Of a stretch of 8,401 nucleotides of DNA, positions 6,253 to 8,401 are shown piece by piece (the stretch's first letter is position 1; each line of letters begins with the position of its first letter). The DNA is taken from NCBI GenBank assembly GCA_020430865.1, contig JAGQIY010000441.1, positions 1 to 8,401 of the forward strand, written 5' to 3'. The position numbers and the translations under genes were made by a program. Source of the stretch: Myxococcales bacterium. Its GTDB lineage: Bacteria; Myxococcota; Polyangia; Polyangiales; Polyangiaceae. The notes under the pieces were generated by a model, which was not told where the DNA came from, ran no database searches, and worked only from the letters and a program-made list of their open reading frames with translations.

Positions 6253-7914
6253 TCAGCTACGGGGCACCGAAATGCCCAGACGATCGGTGACCGCGGCGTT
6301 GAACACGCCGGTCCGGTTCAGCTGGCGATACGCGCCGAGCCACTCCTCCACGTTGGCGTCGCCCCACAGCGCCTTCACGTCGTCGACACTCTTCAGGACG
6401 TTCAGGTCGAGGCCCCAGTGGGGACGCGCGCCGAACTCCTGGATGAACGCATGTTCGTAGTGCAGCAGCATGTCCCGCGCACGGCGCACACCCAGCACGC
6501 TGCCGATCTCGAGCGAGACCGTACGTCGGCCGTGCATCATGGCGAGGTTCGACTTCGCCTCGTTCACGAAGCGCAGCGTGCACGGCGTGGTGTGCACCAT
6601 ACCTTGGTCATAGTGCTCCTGCGCAAGCTCGAAGAAGCGTTCTGCAACCCGCACCGTGTCTTCGAAGTCGAAGTGCATCTCGATGCCGAAGACCCGCATG
6701 TGATTCACTGGTCCGATGTCGAAGACCTCGTAGCTCTTGTTGATGTAGCTGACGTCGCCGCGGCTGCGGATTGACGTCGTGATGAACTTCGGCCCTTCGA
6801 TGGGCCAGCGATTGACCGTATCCGCGAGGAACTTTCCTTTGGTACTACCCCAGGTCGCGATGGCGTCCACTTCGCTACCGAACTGTCCGCGCTTGCGGTC
6901 CTGTGCGCTGCGCCAGGGCTCGCGGGCCAGCTTGTATCGCTGCTGGAGCAGGCACTGGTGGGTTCCGGGGCCCCCGCCGGTCTTGCTCGGATAGGGATTC
7001 AGCGAGACCTCGTAGTAGTCCGGCTCCGGTCCAAGCGCGGCCAGGTTTCGCCCCGCGAGCAAGCGTCCGATGAAGCCGTCGGTGCAGGTCAACTCGCCCC
7101 AGGTCGTGACCTTGGGTGTCTCCTTGAGCCAGTAGCTGGGCTCTACCTCCAGCACCACGGCGTACACCACACCCATCGCCCCGAGGCTGACCGAAGCCGC
7201 GTTGAAGATCACGTCGTCCTGCACCAGGCGCGCCCTCACACGATCGCCGTGGGAGTCGATGTAGCCGGGGAACTTCCGCGGGTCCGTGATGCCGTTCTTG
7301 GGCTCTACCTGGAGCACCTCACCCCCGCTCACGACCACCTGGATCGAGGCGATGGCAGAGGACACTGGGCCATACTTCAGGCCGGAACCGTGGGTCGCGG
7401 TCATGGCCGCGCCGACGATGCTCTGGGCGTTGTACCCGCCCAGGTTCTTGAACGCCAAGCCGGCGCAGTCCAGCTCGGTGTTCAGGCTACGAATGCTCGC
7501 TCCCGATTCCGTCCGGAACAAGTTCATGCCCCGCGCCTCGGCGCGGAGCTGTTCCTTCGGCAGCTCGAGCGGCGTGCCCAGGCGCTCCGGACTCAGCAAG
7601 AAGCCGTCGCACATGGCCACGTCACTGTAGGACAGCCCGGCGCCGGTCATGCGTACGCCGATGCGCTCCTTCTCGGCGCACTCCACGATCTCCACGAGGT
7701 CGCGCAGCTTCTCTGGACGCACGCGGTAGCGGACCTGCACGCCTGGGTTGCTACGATTGGCGTCCTGCCAGGGGCCGCCATTGACCTTCCAGCGATCGCA
7801 GCCGCGAGGAGCCGATGCGCAGGCGCTGGCCCCCACCCCCAAGACGCTGGCGCCGAGCAGCTCCGCCCCCACTGCCGCGCTCGACCCCAGAAACTCCCGT
7901 CGCGTGTGCTTCAC
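6253..7914 (-). CDS. Tat-exported FAD-dependent oxidoreductase (VAO/aldonolactone oxidase-like)
   Basis: A 553-residue flavoprotein expected to oxidise an alcohol, lactone or similar substrate outside the cytoplasm. Seen: twin-arginine signal TRREFLG (4-10) with a hydrophobic stretch and a possible cleavage or weak lipobox region at ASAC (C32). The FAD-binding domain spans ~58-260, with MTGAGLSYSDV (89-99), TATHGSGLKYG (172-182) and SLGAMGVVYAVVLEVEP (243-259). The C-terminal substrate domain has IEMHFDFED (411-419) and RPHWG (497-501), as in ALO-type enzymes. In L-gulonolactone and alditol oxidases the first motif carries a covalent-FAD histidine (GxGHS); here it is Leu94. The family's HWxK lysine is Leu502. 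Substrate is therefore uncertain. The GTG at 7914 is the only start, because TAG lies in frame four codons upstream; no proper ribosome site is seen. It sits 48 bases after the Cys-rich gene on the same strand. Confidence 0.88.
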   Translation of the reverse strand: MKHTRREFLGSSAAVGAELLGASVLGVGASACASAPRGCDRWKVNGGPWQDANRSNPGVQVRYRVRPEKLRDLVEIVECAEKERIGVRMTGAGLSYSDVAMCDGFLLSPERLGTPLELPKEQLRAEARGMNLFRTESGASIRSLNTELDCAGLAFKNLGGYNAQSIVGAAMTATHGSGLKYGPVSSAIASIQVVVSGGEVLQVEPKNGITDPRKFPGYIDSHGDRVRARLVQDDVIFNAASVSLGAMGVVYAVVLEVEPSYWLKETPKVTTWGELTCTDGFIGRLLAGRNLAALGPEPDYYEVSLNPYPSKTGGGPGTHQCLLQQRYKLAREPWRSAQDRKRGQFGSEVDAIATWGSTKGKFLADTVNRWPIEGPKFITTSIRSRGDVSYINKSYEVFDIGPVNHMRVFGIEMHFDFEDTVRVAERFFELAQEHYDQGMVHTTPCTLRFVNEAKSNLAMMHGRRTVSLEIGSVLGVRRARDMLLHYEHAFIQEFGARPHWGLDLNVLKSVDDVKALWGDANVEEWLGAYRQLNRTGVFNAAVTDRLGISVPRS

Positions 7915-7922
7915 GCCTCGAG

Positions 7923-7928
7923 ACTATA
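7923..7928 (-). promoter_or_regulatory. -10-like hexamer before the flavoenzyme gene
   Basis: TATAGT on the minus strand ends 8 bases before the GTG start, so a transcript from it would begin almost on the start codon. The best -35 candidate, TTGCCC, is 20 bases upstream, which is too far for a strong promoter. The alternative is read-through from the Cys-rich gene. Confidence 0.2.
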
Positions 7929-7962
7929 GCGAACCCATGAAGCAGCGTGGGCAAAAGGCGTT

Positions 7963-8401
7963 TCAGCGAGGGAAACACCGGCCCACGTAGTCCCCCGAGT
8001 AGTCCGCGCAGAAGTCCGCGGTGTAGGCCACGCAGTAGCCAAAGGACTGGATCTCGTCGCTGCACTCGCTCTGGAAGCAACTCTCGGGGTCCGGCTTGCT
8101 CAGGCAGTCGTCGATGCAGCACATCAGTCGGGCTACTTGCTCGGGGCACCCGTTCTGGCTGGCGCAGCCGAGGATCTGGTTGAAGGTGCAGTCGCTGCAA
8201 GCGATGGGGTAGCCGAGCGAGGTATCCGGCGGCGTGGTGTCGGCCTCGGTGCAGGCGTCACGACAATCGTCGATGTCTCGTTCTTCCTCGGTCAGCGCGC
8301 ACTCGACGACGCAGTCATACGTTTCCGCAGAGCAGCGTGGGAGCACGCTGGCCGGCAGCGGCTGTCGAGGCTCGGCACAAGCACCTGTTGGCGGCGGATC
8401 C
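7963..8401 (-). CDS. Cysteine-rich probable exported protein (5' partial), twin CX3C motif
   Basis: No named family is recognised. The frame is open to the right edge of the window, 18 codons upstream of the GTG at 8346. That upstream part reads DPPPTGACAEPRQPLPAS, like the linker after a signal or lipoprotein peptide, so the true start probably lies outside. About 145 residues are visible, with 18 cysteines (17 after the GTG) and many acidic residues. Counting from the GTG codon as 1, C12-x3-C16-x11-C28-x3-C32 is a twin CX3C array. C50-x2-C53 follows, then C61, C67 and C76. C77-x3-C81-x8-C90-x4-C95 is a second, looser version. C105, C113 and C124 close the protein. The even number of visible cysteines fits a disulfide-rich extracytoplasmic fold of short helical hairpins, though the missing N-terminus may add more. 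Its stop is 48 bases before the flavoenzyme start, so co-transcription is possible. Confidence 0.75.
   Translation of the reverse strand, partial: DPPPTGACAEPRQPLPASVLPRCSAETYDCVVECALTEEERDIDDCRDACTEADTTPPDTSLGYPIACSDCTFNQILGCASQNGCPEQVARLMCCIDDCLSKPDPESCFQSECSDEIQSFGYCVAYTADFCADYSGDYVGRCFPR

Noticed and set aside
5381..6460. Long plus-strand open frame (359 codons) opposite the lipoprotein gene and the 3' end of the flavoenzyme gene
   Set aside because: It is antisense to two well-supported genes and crosses their gap. Its composition is that of a G+C-rich shadow, with no motif or ribosome site.
6958..7929. Plus-strand open frame (323 codons) opposite the flavoenzyme gene
   Set aside because: The opposite strand carries clear Tat and FAD-domain motifs over the same bases. 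This frame shows no recognisable domain.

Overview
This is a high-G+C bacterial window. A Ser/Thr kinase fused to an AAA-type ATPase, a Tat-exported flavoenzyme, a lipoprotein and a very cysteine-rich exported protein suggest a myxobacterium (Myxococcota, perhaps Polyangiales). That placement is inferred from gene content and style, not from a marker gene.

Layout from left to right. (1) Positions 1-2081, minus: the first 693 codons of a Hanks-type kinase joined to a P-loop ATPase; the 3' end lies outside the window. (2) 2082-2428: a 347-base non-coding stretch holding the kinase upstream region and a weak hairpin after the next gene. (3) 2429-3283, minus: a class I SAM-dependent methyltransferase. 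(4) 3335-4816, plus: an aldehyde dehydrogenase closely resembling AstD (succinylglutamate semialdehyde dehydrogenase), divergent from the methyltransferase. (5) 4823-5941, minus: a lipoprotein with a probable beta-propeller fold, convergent with the dehydrogenase and only 6 bases from it. (6) 5942-6252: 311 non-coding bases with several G+C-rich hairpins. (7) 6253-7914, minus: a Tat-exported FAD oxidoreductase of the VAO/aldonolactone-oxidase superfamily that lacks the usual covalent-flavin histidine. (8) 7963-8401, minus: the 3' part of a gene for a Cys-rich, probably exported protein with a twin CX3C motif; it reads open through the right edge.

The genes do not form an obvious single pathway. 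The kinase/ATPase is probably a cytoplasmic sensor-regulator, and the methyltransferase and dehydrogenase are soluble metabolic enzymes. The three minus-strand genes from 4823 to 8401 all seem to act in the cell envelope, and the Cys-rich gene and flavoenzyme, 48 bases apart, may be co-transcribed. No RNA gene, CRISPR array, insertion sequence or prophage feature was seen. I see no convincing complete new system. The least ordinary items are the twin-CX3C protein, the flavoenzyme's altered motifs and the kinase's altered catalytic motifs.
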